Source: Bacillota bacterium
Lineage (GTDB): Bacteria > Bacillota > Clostridia > Oscillospirales > Oscillospiraceae
Direction: 5' to 3'
NCBI GenBank assembly: GCA_029098045.1
Contig: JAQXNO010000004.1
Coordinates: forward strand, 1 to 37,746
DNA: 37,746 nucleotides
This document shows positions 7,333 to 16,904 of the stretch, piece after piece. The first letter of the stretch is position 1, and every line of letters starts with the position of its first letter. The notes below the pieces were generated by a model. That model was not told where the DNA came from, did not search any database, and worked only from the letters and a program-made list of their open reading frames with translations. Position numbers and translations under genes: made by a program.

Positions 7333-7719
7333 ATGGAAATAAACGTTGGAATGAGAGGCGAAGTTTTCTCCTTTGTGGAAAAGGAAGACACCGCAAAGGA
7401 AGTTGGCTGCGGTTCTCTGCTTGTGTATTCTACCCCCTGCATGATCGCGCTGATGGAAGGCGCTGCCTGTGAGGCAATCGAAGAGGCCATGGGTGAATCC
7501 AAAACAACCGTTGGTACGGAGCTTAATGTCCGGCATCTCTCCGCGACCCCGGTGGGTATGGAGATCCGGGCAGAGGCCATTGTGACTGCTGTGGATGGGA
7601 AAGTCATCACATTTGAAGTGCATGCTTATGACGAAGCGGGTGAGATTGGCAGCGGCACGCACAAGCGTGTGGTGGTTTCCTCCCAGAAGTTTTTGGACAA
7701 AGCCTACGCAAAGCTGTGA
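7333..7719 (+). CDS. hot-dog fold thioesterase (fluoroacetyl-CoA thioesterase-like)
   Basis: A 128-residue single hot-dog domain of the FlK-like acyl-CoA thioesterase family. The conserved segment YSTPCMIALMEGAACEAI holds the Thr and Glu that act in catalysis in FlK, and VRHLSATPVG supplies the His. Relatives in anaerobes lacking fluoroacetate probably hydrolyse other short acyl-CoA esters, so the substrate is unknown. ATG 7333 is chosen because GGAAAGGA (7315-7322) is 10 nt upstream; a GTG at 7324 would leave almost no spacer. It is a monocistronic gene divergent from pncB. Confidence 0.85.
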   Translation: MEINVGMRGEVFSFVEKEDTAKEVGCGSLLVYSTPCMIALMEGAACEAIEEAMGESKTTVGTELNVRHLSATPVGMEIRAEAIVTAVDGKVITFEVHAYDEAGEIGSGTHKRVVVSSQKFLDKAYAKL

Positions 7720-7746
7720 TATTCGTTTCTGAACAGATTACTGCAA

Positions 7747-7962
7747 AGCCGTACAGCATTTTGCTGTACGGCTCAGCTTGTCAAAAAAGTATTTTTGACA
7801 AGCTGCCTATGATTTTCAAACTTTTCAAAAAGTTTGAAAATCGCTTTGATTGGACGCAGTGACAACCCTGACGGTTTTCTTTCACACTTTCTTTCCCTCC
7901 GAAACTTTCGGCTGGGAGGGTTTATTGACAGCCTGAGCCGTACAGCATTTTGCCGTACGGCT
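7747..7962. repeat. 216-bp composite inverted-repeat element (MITE-like)
   Basis: The 42-bp ends are inverted copies of each other (35 of 42 positions identical when 7747-7788 is compared with the reverse complement of 7921-7962). Each end contains its own hairpin, AGCCGTACAGCATTTTGC and partner (7747-7773 and 7936-7962). Inside are further perfect stems: 7775-7787 with 7792-7804, and 7811-7823 with 7830-7842. A CCCTCC/GGGAGG pair (7895-7900 with 7915-7920) encloses a small CCGAAA/TTTCGG hairpin. There is no ORF. It fills the space between convergent thioesterase and udp genes and may serve both as a bidirectional terminator. Confidence 0.75.
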
Positions 7963-7975
7963 CTTCATTTACTGA

Positions 7976-8749
7976 TTACTTATTTTTTTCGATGTCCGCG
8001 GTGATGATCTTCTTCATCGCCTCGATGCCCACCCTGATGGCACCGGAGGTGTCCTCCGTCATCTTCATGAAAAGACCTGCTTTCTCACGCTCCTGATTCC
8101 AGACCGCGTGAAAGCAGCTGCCGCAGCGGACATGAAGTGCGGATGCCACAACAAACAGCGCAGCAGATTCCATTTCGCTGGCCTTGACACCGAGCCGTTT
8201 CCAGCTTTCCCATTTCTGAAGCAGCTCATAGGAAACAGGTGACTTTTCAGGGCTGTGCTGGCCATAGAAGGCATCCTTGCACTGGACAACACCCACATGG
8301 GTCCTGTAGCCCAGTTGCTCACCGGCTGCCTTCAGTGCGGCAGTGATCTCGAAGTCCGGCACGGCGGGAAATTCGATGGGCGCATACTCCAAAGAGGTGT
8401 GCTCATATCGAATGGCGCCGTTTGCGACCACCACATCACCGGGGCATACATCCATGTCGATGCCGCCGCAGGTTCCAATGCGGATAAAGGTATCCGCACC
8501 GATGGCTGCCAGTTCCTCCATGGCAATGGAGGCGGAAGGGCCGCCGATGCCGGTGGAGCAAACCGACACCTTCTCCCCCAGAAGGGTGCCGGTCCAGATA
8601 TTATATTCCCGGTTCATACCAATATGTATCGGATGATCAAAATTCTTTGCAATGGATTCACATCGGCCGGGATCACCGGGCAGAAACACATAGCGGCCAA
8701 CGTCGCCTTCTTTGCAGTGAATATGAAACTGCATACCGATATCTTGCAT
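7976..8749 (-). CDS. udp: uridine phosphorylase
   Basis: Cleaves uridine with phosphate to uracil and ribose-1-phosphate in pyrimidine salvage. The protein (257 aa) has the NP-I family signatures: phosphate-binding LPGDPGRCE at the N-terminus, [24 protein letters not shown], the uracil-recognition segment [12 protein letters not shown], and EMESAALF with the ribose-binding Met-Glu. The QCKDxFYGQHSP segment separates it from purine nucleoside phosphorylases. An AGGAGGA ribosome site lies 8 nt before the ATG, and its own TTGCGA-17-TATACT promoter is upstream. It is transcribed separately from the polC operon that precedes it on the same strand. Confidence 0.93.
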   Translation of the reverse strand: MQDIGMQFHIHCKEGDVGRYVFLPGDPGRCESIAKNFDHPIHIGMNREYNIWTGTLLGEKVSVCSTGIGGPSASIAMEELAAIGADTFIRIGTCGGIDMDVCPGDVVVANGAIRYEHTSLEYAPIEFPAVPDFEITAALKAAGEQLGYRTHVGVVQCKDAFYGQHSPEKSPVSYELLQKWESWKRLGVKASEMESAALFVVASALHVRCGSCFHAVWNQEREKAGLFMKMTEDTSGAIRVGIEAMKKIITADIEKNK

Positions 8750-8782
8750 CGTACATCCTCCTTAAATATAATTCATAAGCTC

Positions 8783-8811
8783 AGTATAACATATACCCGT
8801 ATCTTTCGCAA
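8783..8811 (-). promoter_or_regulatory. sigma-A promoter for udp
   Basis: Minus-strand TTGCGA (8811-8806), 17 nt, TATACT (8788-8783), 34 nt before the udp ATG. No obvious terminator separates it from the DUF296 gene, so read-through from the polC operon is possible. Confidence 0.65.
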
Positions 8812-8828
8812 GGCGCAGTCACGTATTC

Positions 8829-9257
8829 CTAAGCATTCAGAAAGATCAACTCATCATAGCCGGTCTCTTCATCCTGCTCTACGCCGAAATCAACGCCGGG
8901 TAGCTCTCCAATCACCAGTTCGCAGGTGGTATTGACAATGCACCCGGAGCAAAGATGACCGCCGATTGTACTGAGATCTCCTTTGGACAGGGCAATGTGA
9001 ATGTGGCAGCGTTTGGCACTGACGGTACCGTTCAGGCTCACGATCTCACAGTGCTCCGTGATCTCCCGGATAGTGACGCCGCTGGCATCCCGGATTTTGC
9101 CCCGGAGAATGCAGCCGACACCGCTGAGCAAAACACCTGCCCGGATGTTCTTTTCCGCACAGACTGCCAGGATGGAGTCCTTCAGATCCTCGCCCCGTTT
9201 TAAGCGAATGCAGTGGCAAATCATCTCTCCCCTGCCGGTTACAAGTCGATATTCCAT
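8829..9257 (-). CDS. PPC/DUF296 domain protein (PD1-like DNA-binding)
   Basis: A 142-residue protein consisting of one PPC (DUF296) domain. Diagnostic features are RGEDLKDSILAVCAEKNIRAGVLLSGVGC at residues 20-48, the CHIHIALSKGD segment with its metal-binding His-x-His, and GGHLCSGCIVNTTCELVI. In plants the domain lies in AT-hook DNA-binding proteins; bacterial single-domain members form trimers of unclear function. ATG 9257 is chosen over 9281 because GGAGG (9269-9265) is correctly spaced. It follows the polC stop by 20 nt and is the last gene of the long operon. Confidence 0.85.
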   Translation of the reverse strand: MEYRLVTGRGEMICHCIRLKRGEDLKDSILAVCAEKNIRAGVLLSGVGCILRGKIRDASGVTIREITEHCEIVSLNGTVSAKRCHIHIALSKGDLSTIGGHLCSGCIVNTTCELVIGELPGVDFGVEQDEETGYDELIFLNA

Positions 9258-9277
9258 AGAAATACCTCCAAAGAAAA

Positions 9278-12200
9278 TCAAAAGAAGCTGACCTGACTGG
9301 TATCCGGCAAGCCTCCAAACGCGCCAGCGTCCTTCAGCATCTGGATATGGGTCTTGGAAACCTTCGGACAGGCAAGCGAAAACTCTTCAATGGACAAAAA
9401 CTCCTTGTCCTTTCGCCCATCCATGATGTCCCATGCGGCGCTTTCACCCAAACCCGAAATGGCCACAAAGGGCGGCAGAATCTTACCGTCTTTGATCAGA
9501 AATTTGGTTGCATGGGAGTCGTAAATGCTGATGGGCAGGAATTCAAGACCACGCAGATAGAACTCGTAGACGACCTCCATGGTGGTCAGCAGATCCTCGT
9601 CCTTTGCCGTTGCGTCCTCGTTGGTATCAATGGCATCGATGTTGGCAAGGATCGCCTCCATACCGCCGGTCATCAGTGCCGCATCGAAGCCACCCTTCTG
9701 GCTGCGGCGATAGAAATAGGCCGCGTAGAATGCCAAAGGATGATAGACCTTGAACCAGGCAATACGAAATGCCATCATGCAGTAGGCAACCGCGTGTGCT
9801 TTGGGAAACAAATACTTGATTTTCTTGCAGGAGCCAATGTACCAGTCCGGCACCCCGGCGGCCACCATCTCCTCTTCCGCACCGGGAGGCAAGCCCTTTC
9901 CCTTTCGGACGGATTCCATAATCTTGAAGGCACGCTTATCGGGCATTCCACAGGAAATCAGATAGAGCATAATGTCGTCACGGGCGCCGATGGTCTGATC
10001 CACCGTGGCGGTTTTGGAGTTGATCAGATCCTTTGCATTGCCAAGCCACACGTCCGTACCGTGGGTATAACCACAGATACGAACCAGAAAATCAAACTTC
10101 GTGGGCATGGTGTCCAGCAGAACGCCGCGGGTAAACCGGGTGTTAAACTCCGGAACACCCACTGCCCCGGTGGGACCCAAAAGCGCGTTATTCTCGTAGC
10201 CGAGAATCTTGGAGGACGTGAAAATGGACATGGTACCTTTGTCATCCAGCGGTATTGTTTTGGCATCCACCCCGGTCATATCCTCCATCATACGGATCAT
10301 CGTCGGGTCATCGTGACCCAGCATATCCAGTTTCAGAAGATTTTCCTCCATGGAGTGGTACTCAAAATGGGTGGTAATCTGGTCGCTGTTCGGGTCATCC
10401 GCCGGGTGCTGCACCGGGCAGAAATCCCAGATCTCATTCTCCTGTGGGATAACCACCAGACCACCGGGATGCTGTCCCGTCGTACGGCGCACACCCACAC
10501 AGCCGGAAGCAAGCCGTGCTTCCTCTGCCTTGGCTGCCGTTCGACCACGCTCCTGCAGATACTTTTTGACGTAGCCAAAGGCGGTCTTCTCCGCAACGGT
10601 GCCGATGGTTCCGGCACGGAACACATGGGACGCACCAAACATGGAGATACAGTATTTATGGGCTTCTGCCTGATATTCGCCTGAGAAGTTCAGGTCAATA
10701 TCGGGAACCTTATCGCCGCCGAAGCCAAGGAAAGTTTCAAAGGGAATGTTGAAGCCGTCCTTTTCCAGCTGCGTTCCGCAAATGGGGCAAAGGGCGTCGG
10801 GAAGGTCTGCACCGCAGTTGAATTCCTTGGGCACATCCAGAATCGTGTGCTTGCAGGCAGGATTCGGACAGCGGTAATGGGGCGGGAAGGAATTGACCTC
10901 CGTAATGCCGGACATGTATGCCACAATGGACGAGCCGACGGAACCACGGGAGCCCACCAGATAGCCGTTCTCCAGAGAGTTCTGCACCAGCCGCTGGGCA
11001 GACATATAAATGACATCGTAATGGCAGGAGATGATGTCGTGAAGCTCCGTTTCCACACGGTCAACAAACAGCTGCGGCGGATTCTCGCCGTACAGGCGGT
11101 GGAGCTTGCCGTAGACCAATTGCTTCAGATCTTCCACGGAGTTTTCAATCTTCGGTGCAAACAGGTTATGGGGGACAGGGCGAAGTGTCTCACACATATC
11201 CGCAATCAAATTCGGATTGGTCACGACCACTTCATAGGCCTTCTCTTCACCCAGGTACGAGAATTCCTCCAGCATTTCATCCGTAGTGCGGAAATACAGC
11301 GGATTCGGTCTGTCCGCATCGTCAAAGCCCTTTGTTGCCAGCAGAATATGCCGGAAGATCTCGTCCTCGGGATTCAGGAAGTGGACGTCGCCGGTGGCGA
11401 CGACCGGCTTGCCCAGTTCCGCACCCAGACGAACGACGGTCCGGTTGTAGCTGCGCAGCTCCTCCACATCCGCGGCAATTCCCTTCTCCAGCATGAACAT
11501 ATTGTTGGCGATAGGCTGAATCTCGAGAAAATCGTAGAATGAGGCAATGCGTTTGAGCTCATCGTCACTTTTGCGGTCGAGAATTGCCTGAAACAATTCA
11601 CCGGCCTCGCAGGCGGAACCGATGATCAGGCCTTCCCGATATTTCAGCAGTTCGGACTTCGGGATTCTGGGCACACGTCGGAAATACTTCAGATTGGAAT
11701 CGGAAATCAGGTGGTAGAGATTTCGAAGGCCAACCTGATTCTTTGCGAAAAGAATGATATGCCGTGCCTGACGGTCAGTCACGCGTCCGCCGGAGCGGAG
11801 CTTCGTCATGGCCGGGTTGATTGCCTGCAAAGAGTGAACATTGTGCTCCTCCTCCAGCTTCTGCATCAGCTTCGTCATAATCAGGCCGCAGGTCAGTGCG
11901 TCATCTCCTGCACGGTGATGGTTAAAGTCCGGCAGGCTCAGGGCATTGGAAACGATGTTCAATTTGAATTTACCAAGCTGCGGCATCAGATTCTGGGAAA
12001 GAATCAATGTATCCGCAGCGGTAAAGTTGTATTCATAGCCCAAGCGTGCGCATTCTGCCCGAATGAAGCCGGTATCAAAGTCGGAATTATGGGCAACCAG
12101 AACCCTGCTTCCGACAAATTCCAGAAATTTGGGCAGCACCTCTTCGATCTTCGGTGCGCCCACCAGCATATCGTCGGTGATGCCCGTCAGATCCACGATC

Positions 12201-13591
12201 TTTCGATCCAATTTCCGCTCCGGGTCGACAAAGGTTTGAAAACGATCCAATTCCTGTCCGTTTTTCAGAACGACGGCACCGATTTCAATAATGCGGTCGG
12301 TGCGGGAGGAAAGGCCGGTGGTTTCCAGGTCGAAGGCTACGAATTCCTGATCGAAACCCATTTCCCGGGTTCCGTGGACAACGATTCGGTCATCCACATC
12401 ATTGACATAGTAGCCCTCGCAGCCATAGAGGATCTTGATGGTTTCATCGGTACCGGCCACTTTTGGGGGACCCTTCCAGTTTTCCACAGTATGCAGCGCA
12501 TCGGTAAAGGATTGGCAGCAGCCATGATCGGTAATGGCGATGGCACGATGACCCCATGCGGCGGCCTGCTTGATGGCGGCATCCGTGGAGGTCAGGGCAT
12601 CCATATTGGACATTGTGGTGTGCAGGTGCAGCTCCACGCGCTTTGCGCCTTCTGCCAGATCCATTCGTTTGGACATGGAACCGGGCATCATGGAGAAGGG
12701 CTTGAGCACCAGCTCATTGTCGTAGCGGTTCAGTTCCAGCCTGCCCTGCACCTTCAGGACGCTGCCCACTTTCACATTTTCCAGAATCGGTTTGGCTTCA
12801 TTTGCTTCCATGAAGCGGTTAATCCGCACGGAACCATAATTATCGGTCATGTCGAAGCTGATGACCCATGCATTGCGTTTTTTCAGCTCCTTGTGGTCAA
12901 CCGCAAAGACCTTGCCCTCCACGATCACGCTGCTCATATTCAAATTCAATTCCTTCATAGGAACCACATTGCCGTGGAAGGGCTTTCCGTAGAAGGGTTC
13001 AATCTGGGACGGGGCGGCTTTCTCTTTTTCCTTTGATACAGGCAAAGCGGCGGGACGTTCCTGCATCAGCCGGGCGCGCATGGAATCCATGGCTTCAAAA
13101 AGAGCCTGTCCTTCCAGCATCTGCCCAGCCTCGATCTGAATGGTCACCGGCGCGGCAAAACGTTCCCGCAGGGCTGTCTGCACCATGGGGACGCACTCTT
13201 CCAGCGTTTTCTTTCCGTTGGCCGCAAGCTGAACGGTCAGGTCTGTTCCGTTCCAAATCCACTTCGCACCGGCAAGGCTTCCCCGGTTCATGGAATTGAT
13301 CTGCACGAATAGATCGCGCAGCTCCTCCTCTTCCACAAGACACAGCTGATTCTCTGGATGTGTCACCGTCAGTTCGAACTGCCGCAGTCCGTACAACCCG
13401 GCAATATCACTTTCCGCCTGTGCAATCAGGCGTCTCGGAATATAATGCTCCGCATGAGCAGCAATGCGGACACTTCCCCGTTCCGGATCAATATCCGCAG
13501 CTACAATAGCCGCCTGAGCAAGCGCGTTTTGCAGCGCCTCAGGCGGCTCATAGTCCGGGAACATATTCAGTAAGTAAATCTGTTCAGGCAT
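9278..13591 (-). CDS. polC: DNA polymerase III alpha subunit, PolC type
   Basis: The replicative polymerase of low-GC Firmicutes, here 1437 residues. Order of domains: N-terminal region, an OB fold near 225-310, a PHP domain split by the inserted DEDDh exonuclease, then the palm, fingers and C-terminal region. The PHP domain starts at H322-L-H324. The exonuclease has D421 and E423 in FDLETTGL. A zinc-binding cysteine set starts at C908 and C913 and ends in the CPIC around 933-936. The palm carries catalytic D964 and D966 in PDIDLNFSGEY. The last residues, QVSFF, match the beta-clamp binding motif. An SD-like AGAGAG precedes the ATG. Unlike Bacillus, where proS lies between rseP and polC, ispG occupies that place here. 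Confidence 0.97.
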   Translation of the reverse strand: MPEQIYLLNMFPDYEPPEALQNALAQAAIVAADIDPERGSVRIAAHAEHYIPRRLIAQAESDIAGLYGLRQFELTVTHPENQLCLVEEEELRDLFVQINSMNRGSLAGAKWIWNGTDLTVQLAANGKKTLEECVPMVQTALRERFAAPVTIQIEAGQMLEGQALFEAMDSMRARLMQERPAALPVSKEKEKAAPSQIEPFYGKPFHGNVVPMKELNLNMSSVIVEGKVFAVDHKELKKRNAWVISFDMTDNYGSVRINRFMEANEAKPILENVKVGSVLKVQGRLELNRYDNELVLKPFSMMPGSMSKRMDLAEGAKRVELHLHTTMSNMDALTSTDAAIKQAAAWGHRAIAITDHGCCQSFTDALHTVENWKGPPKVAGTDETIKILYGCEGYYVNDVDDRIVVHGTREMGFDQEFVAFDLETTGLSSRTDRIIEIGAVVLKNGQELDRFQTFVDPERKLDRKIVDLTGITDDMLVGAPKIEEVLPKFLEFVGSRVLVAHNSDFDTGFIRAECARLGYEYNFTAADTLILSQNLMPQLGKFKLNIVSNALSLPDFNHHRAGDDALTCGLIMTKLMQKLEEEHNVHSLQAINPAMTKLRSGGRVTDRQARHIILFAKNQVGLRNLYHLISDSNLKYFRRVPRIPKSELLKYREGLIIGSACEAGELFQAILDRKSDDELKRIASFYDFLEIQPIANNMFMLEKGIAADVEELRSYNRTVVRLGAELGKPVVATGDVHFLNPEDEIFRHILLATKGFDDADRPNPLYFRTTDEMLEEFSYLGEEKAYEVVVTNPNLIADMCETLRPVPHNLFAPKIENSVEDLKQLVYGKLHRLYGENPPQLFVDRVETELHDIISCHYDVIYMSAQRLVQNSLENGYLVGSRGSVGSSIVAYMSGITEVNSFPPHYRCPNPACKHTILDVPKEFNCGADLPDALCPICGTQLEKDGFNIPFETFLGFGGDKVPDIDLNFSGEYQAEAHKYCISMFGASHVFRAGTIGTVAEKTAFGYVKKYLQERGRTAAKAEEARLASGCVGVRRTTGQHPGGLVVIPQENEIWDFCPVQHPADDPNSDQITTHFEYHSMEENLLKLDMLGHDDPTMIRMMEDMTGVDAKTIPLDDKGTMSIFTSSKILGYENNALLGPTGAVGVPEFNTRFTRGVLLDTMPTKFDFLVRICGYTHGTDVWLGNAKDLINSKTATVDQTIGARDDIMLYLISCGMPDKRAFKIMESVRKGKGLPPGAEEEMVAAGVPDWYIGSCKKIKYLFPKAHAVAYCMMAFRIAWFKVYHPLAFYAAYFYRRSQKGGFDAALMTGGMEAILANIDAIDTNEDATAKDEDLLTTMEVVYEFYLRGLEFLPISIYDSHATKFLIKDGKILPPFVAISGLGESAAWDIMDGRKDKEFLSIEEFSLACPKVSKTHIQMLKDAGAFGGLPDTSQVSFF

Positions 13592-13610
13592 AAACGAATC
13601 TCTCTGGTGT

Positions 13611-13628
13611 GGCCGGTTTTAACCGGCC
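13611..13628. other. hairpin between ispG and polC
   Basis: GGCCGGTT (13611-13618) and AACCGGCC (13621-13628) form a near-perfect palindrome in the 47-nt gap between ispG and polC. There is no T-run on the operon strand, so it is more likely an RNA processing, stability or partial attenuation element than a full terminator. Confidence 0.5.
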
Positions 13629-13638
13629 GGTTCTTTCT

Positions 13639-14676
13639 TTACATTGCGTCAATACGTTTGAGCAGCGCACCCAGCAGCTCCTCATAGGGGAGTTTTTCTA
13701 CCTGTTCTCCTTTTTCGAAGATCATGCCCCATCCGTCACCGCCTGCAATACCGATATCGGCTTCCCGCGCTTCGCCGGGTCCATTGACCACACAGCCCAT
13801 GACTGCCACGGTAATGGGCTTTTCGCAGGTTTTCAGTGCTTCGTCCACCTGATTTACAAGACCTATGAGGTCAATACGGGTACGCCCACAGGTGGGGCAG
13901 GAAATGATGTTGACACCCTCCTTGCGAAGGCCGGCTGCTTTGAGAATATCCTTGGCAGCATAGACTTCCTCCACAGGGTCGTCGGTCAGACTGACACGGA
14001 TAGTATCGCCGATGCCGTCCAGCAGCAGCGTGCCAATGCCCATGGCCGATTTCATCAATCCCATCTTCACCGGGCCGGTCTCCGTTACGCCGATGTGCAG
14101 CGGATAATCGCACCTGCTGCGGAAAAGCCGTGCAGCCGCAACCATGGTGGGTACAGCGGAGGATTTCATGGACAGACAGGTATCATAAAAACCGTACTTT
14201 TCCAGCAGCTCCAGATGCTCAAAGGCACTCTCCACCAGCGCTTCTGCCGTGGGATGCCCGTACTTTTCCAGCAATCTCTTGTCAAGGCTGCCGCCATTGA
14301 CGCCAATACGGATGGGGATGTGTTTATCCCTGCACACATCCACCACCGCCTTAACCCGGTCTTCCCCGCCAATATTGCCGGGATTGATGCGGATTTTGGA
14401 CGCACCGCCTTCTGCGGCGGCAATGGCCAGCTTATAGTCAAAATGAATGTCTGCAACCAGAGGCAGGGGGCTCTCCCGGCAAATCTCAGCAAATCCTCTG
14501 GCGGCCTCCATATTGGGCACCGCCAGCCGCGCAATCTGGCAGCCCGCGGTTTTCAGCTTCCGAATCTGCTCCAAAGAAGCTTCCACATCCGTTGTCTTTG
14601 TGTTAAGCATGGACTGAATGACAACCGGGGCACCGCCGCCAATCAGCACATCCCCTACCCGAATCTGTCTTGTCAT
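13639..14676 (-). CDS. ispG: 4-hydroxy-3-methylbut-2-en-1-yl diphosphate synthase (flavodoxin)
   Basis: Converts 2-C-methyl-erythritol 2,4-cyclodiphosphate to HMBPP in the MEP pathway using a 4Fe-4S cluster and reduced flavodoxin or ferredoxin. The cluster ligands are visible in SCPTCGRTR and VMGCVVNGPGEA. The N-terminal barrel contains PVVIQSMLNTKTTD and ADIHFDY, and GVNGGSL lies mid-barrel. At 345 residues it is the short bacterial form without the plant insertion. ATG 14676 is preferred because GAGG lies 9 nt upstream; a GTG at 14685 forms a GTGA overlap with the rseP stop but has no spacer. Close coupling to rseP, dxr and uppS groups isoprenoid steps in one operon. Confidence 0.95.
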   Translation of the reverse strand: MTRQIRVGDVLIGGGAPVVIQSMLNTKTTDVEASLEQIRKLKTAGCQIARLAVPNMEAARGFAEICRESPLPLVADIHFDYKLAIAAAEGGASKIRINPGNIGGEDRVKAVVDVCRDKHIPIRIGVNGGSLDKRLLEKYGHPTAEALVESAFEHLELLEKYGFYDTCLSMKSSAVPTMVAAARLFRSRCDYPLHIGVTETGPVKMGLMKSAMGIGTLLLDGIGDTIRVSLTDDPVEEVYAAKDILKAAGLRKEGVNIISCPTCGRTRIDLIGLVNQVDEALKTCEKPITVAVMGCVVNGPGEAREADIGIAGGDGWGMIFEKGEQVEKLPYEELLGALLKRIDAM

Positions 14677-14681
14677 AACGA

Positions 14682-15743
14682 TCACCCTCTGAAAATTGCA
14701 AAAATATCCTTGAACATAATCAGCGCCATCAGACCCAACAGCAGAATCATAAACGCGCCGTGGATATATCCCTCGTACTTGGGATCGATTTTTTTGTGGA
14801 GCACTTTTTCAAAGAAAGTAGTAATCAGCACACCAACCACACGCCCTCCATCCAGTGCGGGAATGGGCAGCAGATTCATGACCGCAAGATTCACGGCGAT
14901 CATGCCGCCAAAGGACAGCATGTTCAGCAGGGCGGTCAGGGCGCTGTCGGATTCCTGGGCCACATCGGACATCATCTGGACAATGCCCACAGGACCGGAA
15001 AGATCCTGCACACCGGCCTTACCGGAAAAGAGCATTTGCAGGCTCAGGCGGACGTTTCGAATGTTGTCCAGAACAACCTTCCAGACAAACTGCACTTTCT
15101 CAGGGAAACCAACTTCAGCAACCCTTCCAAATACAAAACCATAGTGAAGATAGGCCGAACCATCCTCATTCTGGTGGGTGTGCCCCATCTCGAGATTATG
15201 AAATGCGAGCTTTTCCCCATTTCTCAGAACCACCACATCATGATGGGTGGTTTTATTCAGTTCAAATATCAGGGAAATATCACTGTTGATATAGATGGCT
15301 TCTCCGTCGATTTCCAGAATCTGGTCACCGACCTGTAAACCATCTTCACCGCTGAAGATACAGCAGTCGGTAAACTCATTGATTTCGGGTACCACGATTT
15401 GGCTGCCCGGCAGATACAGGAACGCAAAAATCAGTACACCCACAATGAAGTTCATGGCGGCACCGGCAACCAGAATGATCAGACGCTTCCACCAGGCGGC
15501 TTTATCAAAGGAGCGGGGATTCTCACTGCCGCCGTCTTCACCCTCCATGGCACAGAAGCCGCCGATGGGAATACAGCGGATGGAATACAGAGTCTCCCCC
15601 ACCTGCTTTTTGAAAATCGCAGGACCCATAAAGATTGCAAACTCATTGACCTGCACACCGGAGAGCTTCGCAGCCACAAAGTGACCAAGCTCATGGACAA
15701 AAATCAAAATGCTGAACAGTAGAATCGCGAAAAGAATGCTCAT
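14682..15743 (-). CDS. rseP: site-2 intramembrane zinc metalloprotease
   Basis: A membrane-embedded protease (RseP/RasP/YluC type) that cuts anti-sigma factors and leftover signal peptides within the bilayer. It has an H17-E-L-G-H21 active site in the first helix, a PDZ domain around residues 120-190 (GLQVGDQILEIDGEAI), and the second metal-ligand motif NLLPIPALDGGR near residues 290-305 before the last helices. At 353 residues it has one PDZ domain, as in Firmicutes. A GAGG ribosome site lies 7 nt upstream. It sits 12 nt after dxr and overlaps the region of ispG initiation. Confidence 0.94.
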   Translation of the reverse strand: MSILFAILLFSILIFVHELGHFVAAKLSGVQVNEFAIFMGPAIFKKQVGETLYSIRCIPIGGFCAMEGEDGGSENPRSFDKAAWWKRLIILVAGAAMNFIVGVLIFAFLYLPGSQIVVPEINEFTDCCIFSGEDGLQVGDQILEIDGEAIYINSDISLIFELNKTTHHDVVVLRNGEKLAFHNLEMGHTHQNEDGSAYLHYGFVFGRVAEVGFPEKVQFVWKVVLDNIRNVRLSLQMLFSGKAGVQDLSGPVGIVQMMSDVAQESDSALTALLNMLSFGGMIAVNLAVMNLLPIPALDGGRVVGVLITTFFEKVLHKKIDPKYEGYIHGAFMILLLGLMALIMFKDIFAIFRG

Positions 15744-15755
15744 GAAAAGACCTCG

Positions 15756-16901
15756 TTAAGAATCGTTCACGCAGATTCTGGCAAGGCGATCAGCCTCCAG
15801 AATCTCCTCCAACGTGGGATTTTGGATAAATGGAACGGTATCCACCGCATGGCGCACAAGACGGTAGATGTCATAAAAGCCGATCTCATCCCGCAGAAAC
15901 TTGGCAACTGCTTCCTCGTTGGCACCGTTCATGACAGGGCAGGCAGTTCCACCTTTCTTCGCGCACTCCATCGCAAGTGCCAGACAGGGGAAGCTTTTCA
16001 AATCGGGTTCACTGAAGGTCAGCGGCCCGCAGGACAGCAGATCCAAAGCATCCACAGGGCAGGTTGTACGGGCAGGATAAGTCAGCGCCAACTGAATGGG
16101 CAGGCGCATATCGGGCGTACCCATCTGAGCCATTACCGCGCCGTCCACAAATTCCACCATGGAGTGAATGATGCTCTGGCGATGGATCACCACATCCACC
16201 TGCTCCAGAGGCATTTCGTACAGCCGCATGGCCTCGATCACTTCCAGGCCCTTGTTCATAAGCGTTGCACAGTCGATGGTAATCTTTGCACCCATTTTCC
16301 AGTTTGGGTGCTTCAGCGCATCCGCTTTTGTCACCTTCCGGAGCTGTTCCCTGCTCATACCGAAGAACGGGCCGCCGGAACAGGTCAATACCAGACGTTT
16401 TACCTCGCTGCGATCATGGCAGCCCATGAGACACTGATAGATTGCGGAATGCTCCGAGTCGACGGGGATGATTTCCACATTATGTGCCTTTGCTTCCGCC
16501 ATGACCAGTTCACCGGCGCAGACCAGGGTCTCCTTATTGGCAAGGCCGACGCGTTTACCGGCGCGAATCGCCGCAAGGGTCGGCTTTAATCCAACCATAC
16601 CCACCACAGCGGTGATCACACAGTCCGCGCAGGAAATAGTCGCCGCCTCAATCAGGCCCTCTTCACCGAAAGAAATCCTGATTGGCAGGTCAGCAATCTC
16701 TTTCGCCAGCTGATCCGCTGCTTCCTTTGTTGCCATCACTGCCAGTTCCGGACAAAACACGCGGCACTGCTGCGCCATGCGCTCCACGCTGGTTCCTGCT
16801 GTCAATGCCGCCACCTTCACACCCGCAATGCGGCTGATGATGTCCAGGCTTTGCCGTCCAATAGAGCCGGTAGAGCCAAGAATGCTGACACATTTCACCA
16901 T
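15756..16901 (-). CDS. dxr: 1-deoxy-D-xylulose 5-phosphate reductoisomerase
   Basis: Rearranges and reduces DXP to 2-C-methyl-D-erythritol 4-phosphate with NADPH, the committed step of the MEP pathway. The N-terminal Rossmann motif is LGSTGSIG. NKETLVCAG and VDSEHSAIYQ supply metal and substrate ligands. The catalytic loop region shows SGGPFFG and KHPNWKMGAKITIDCATLMNKGLE. It has 381 residues, the normal length. It starts 3 nt after the cdsA stop with only a weak G-rich ribosome site, so translation is probably coupled to cdsA. Confidence 0.96.
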   Translation of the reverse strand: MVKCVSILGSTGSIGRQSLDIISRIAGVKVAALTAGTSVERMAQQCRVFCPELAVMATKEAADQLAKEIADLPIRISFGEEGLIEAATISCADCVITAVVGMVGLKPTLAAIRAGKRVGLANKETLVCAGELVMAEAKAHNVEIIPVDSEHSAIYQCLMGCHDRSEVKRLVLTCSGGPFFGMSREQLRKVTKADALKHPNWKMGAKITIDCATLMNKGLEVIEAMRLYEMPLEQVDVVIHRQSIIHSMVEFVDGAVMAQMGTPDMRLPIQLALTYPARTTCPVDALDLLSCGPLTFSEPDLKSFPCLALAMECAKKGGTACPVMNGANEEAVAKFLRDEIGFYDIYRLVRHAVDTVPFIQNPTLEEILEADRLARICVNDS

Positions 16902-16904
16902 AGG

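Noticed and set aside
13609-15144. 511-codon plus-strand frame
   Set aside because: Antisense to ispG and rseP; no domain signature and no promoter or ribosome site.
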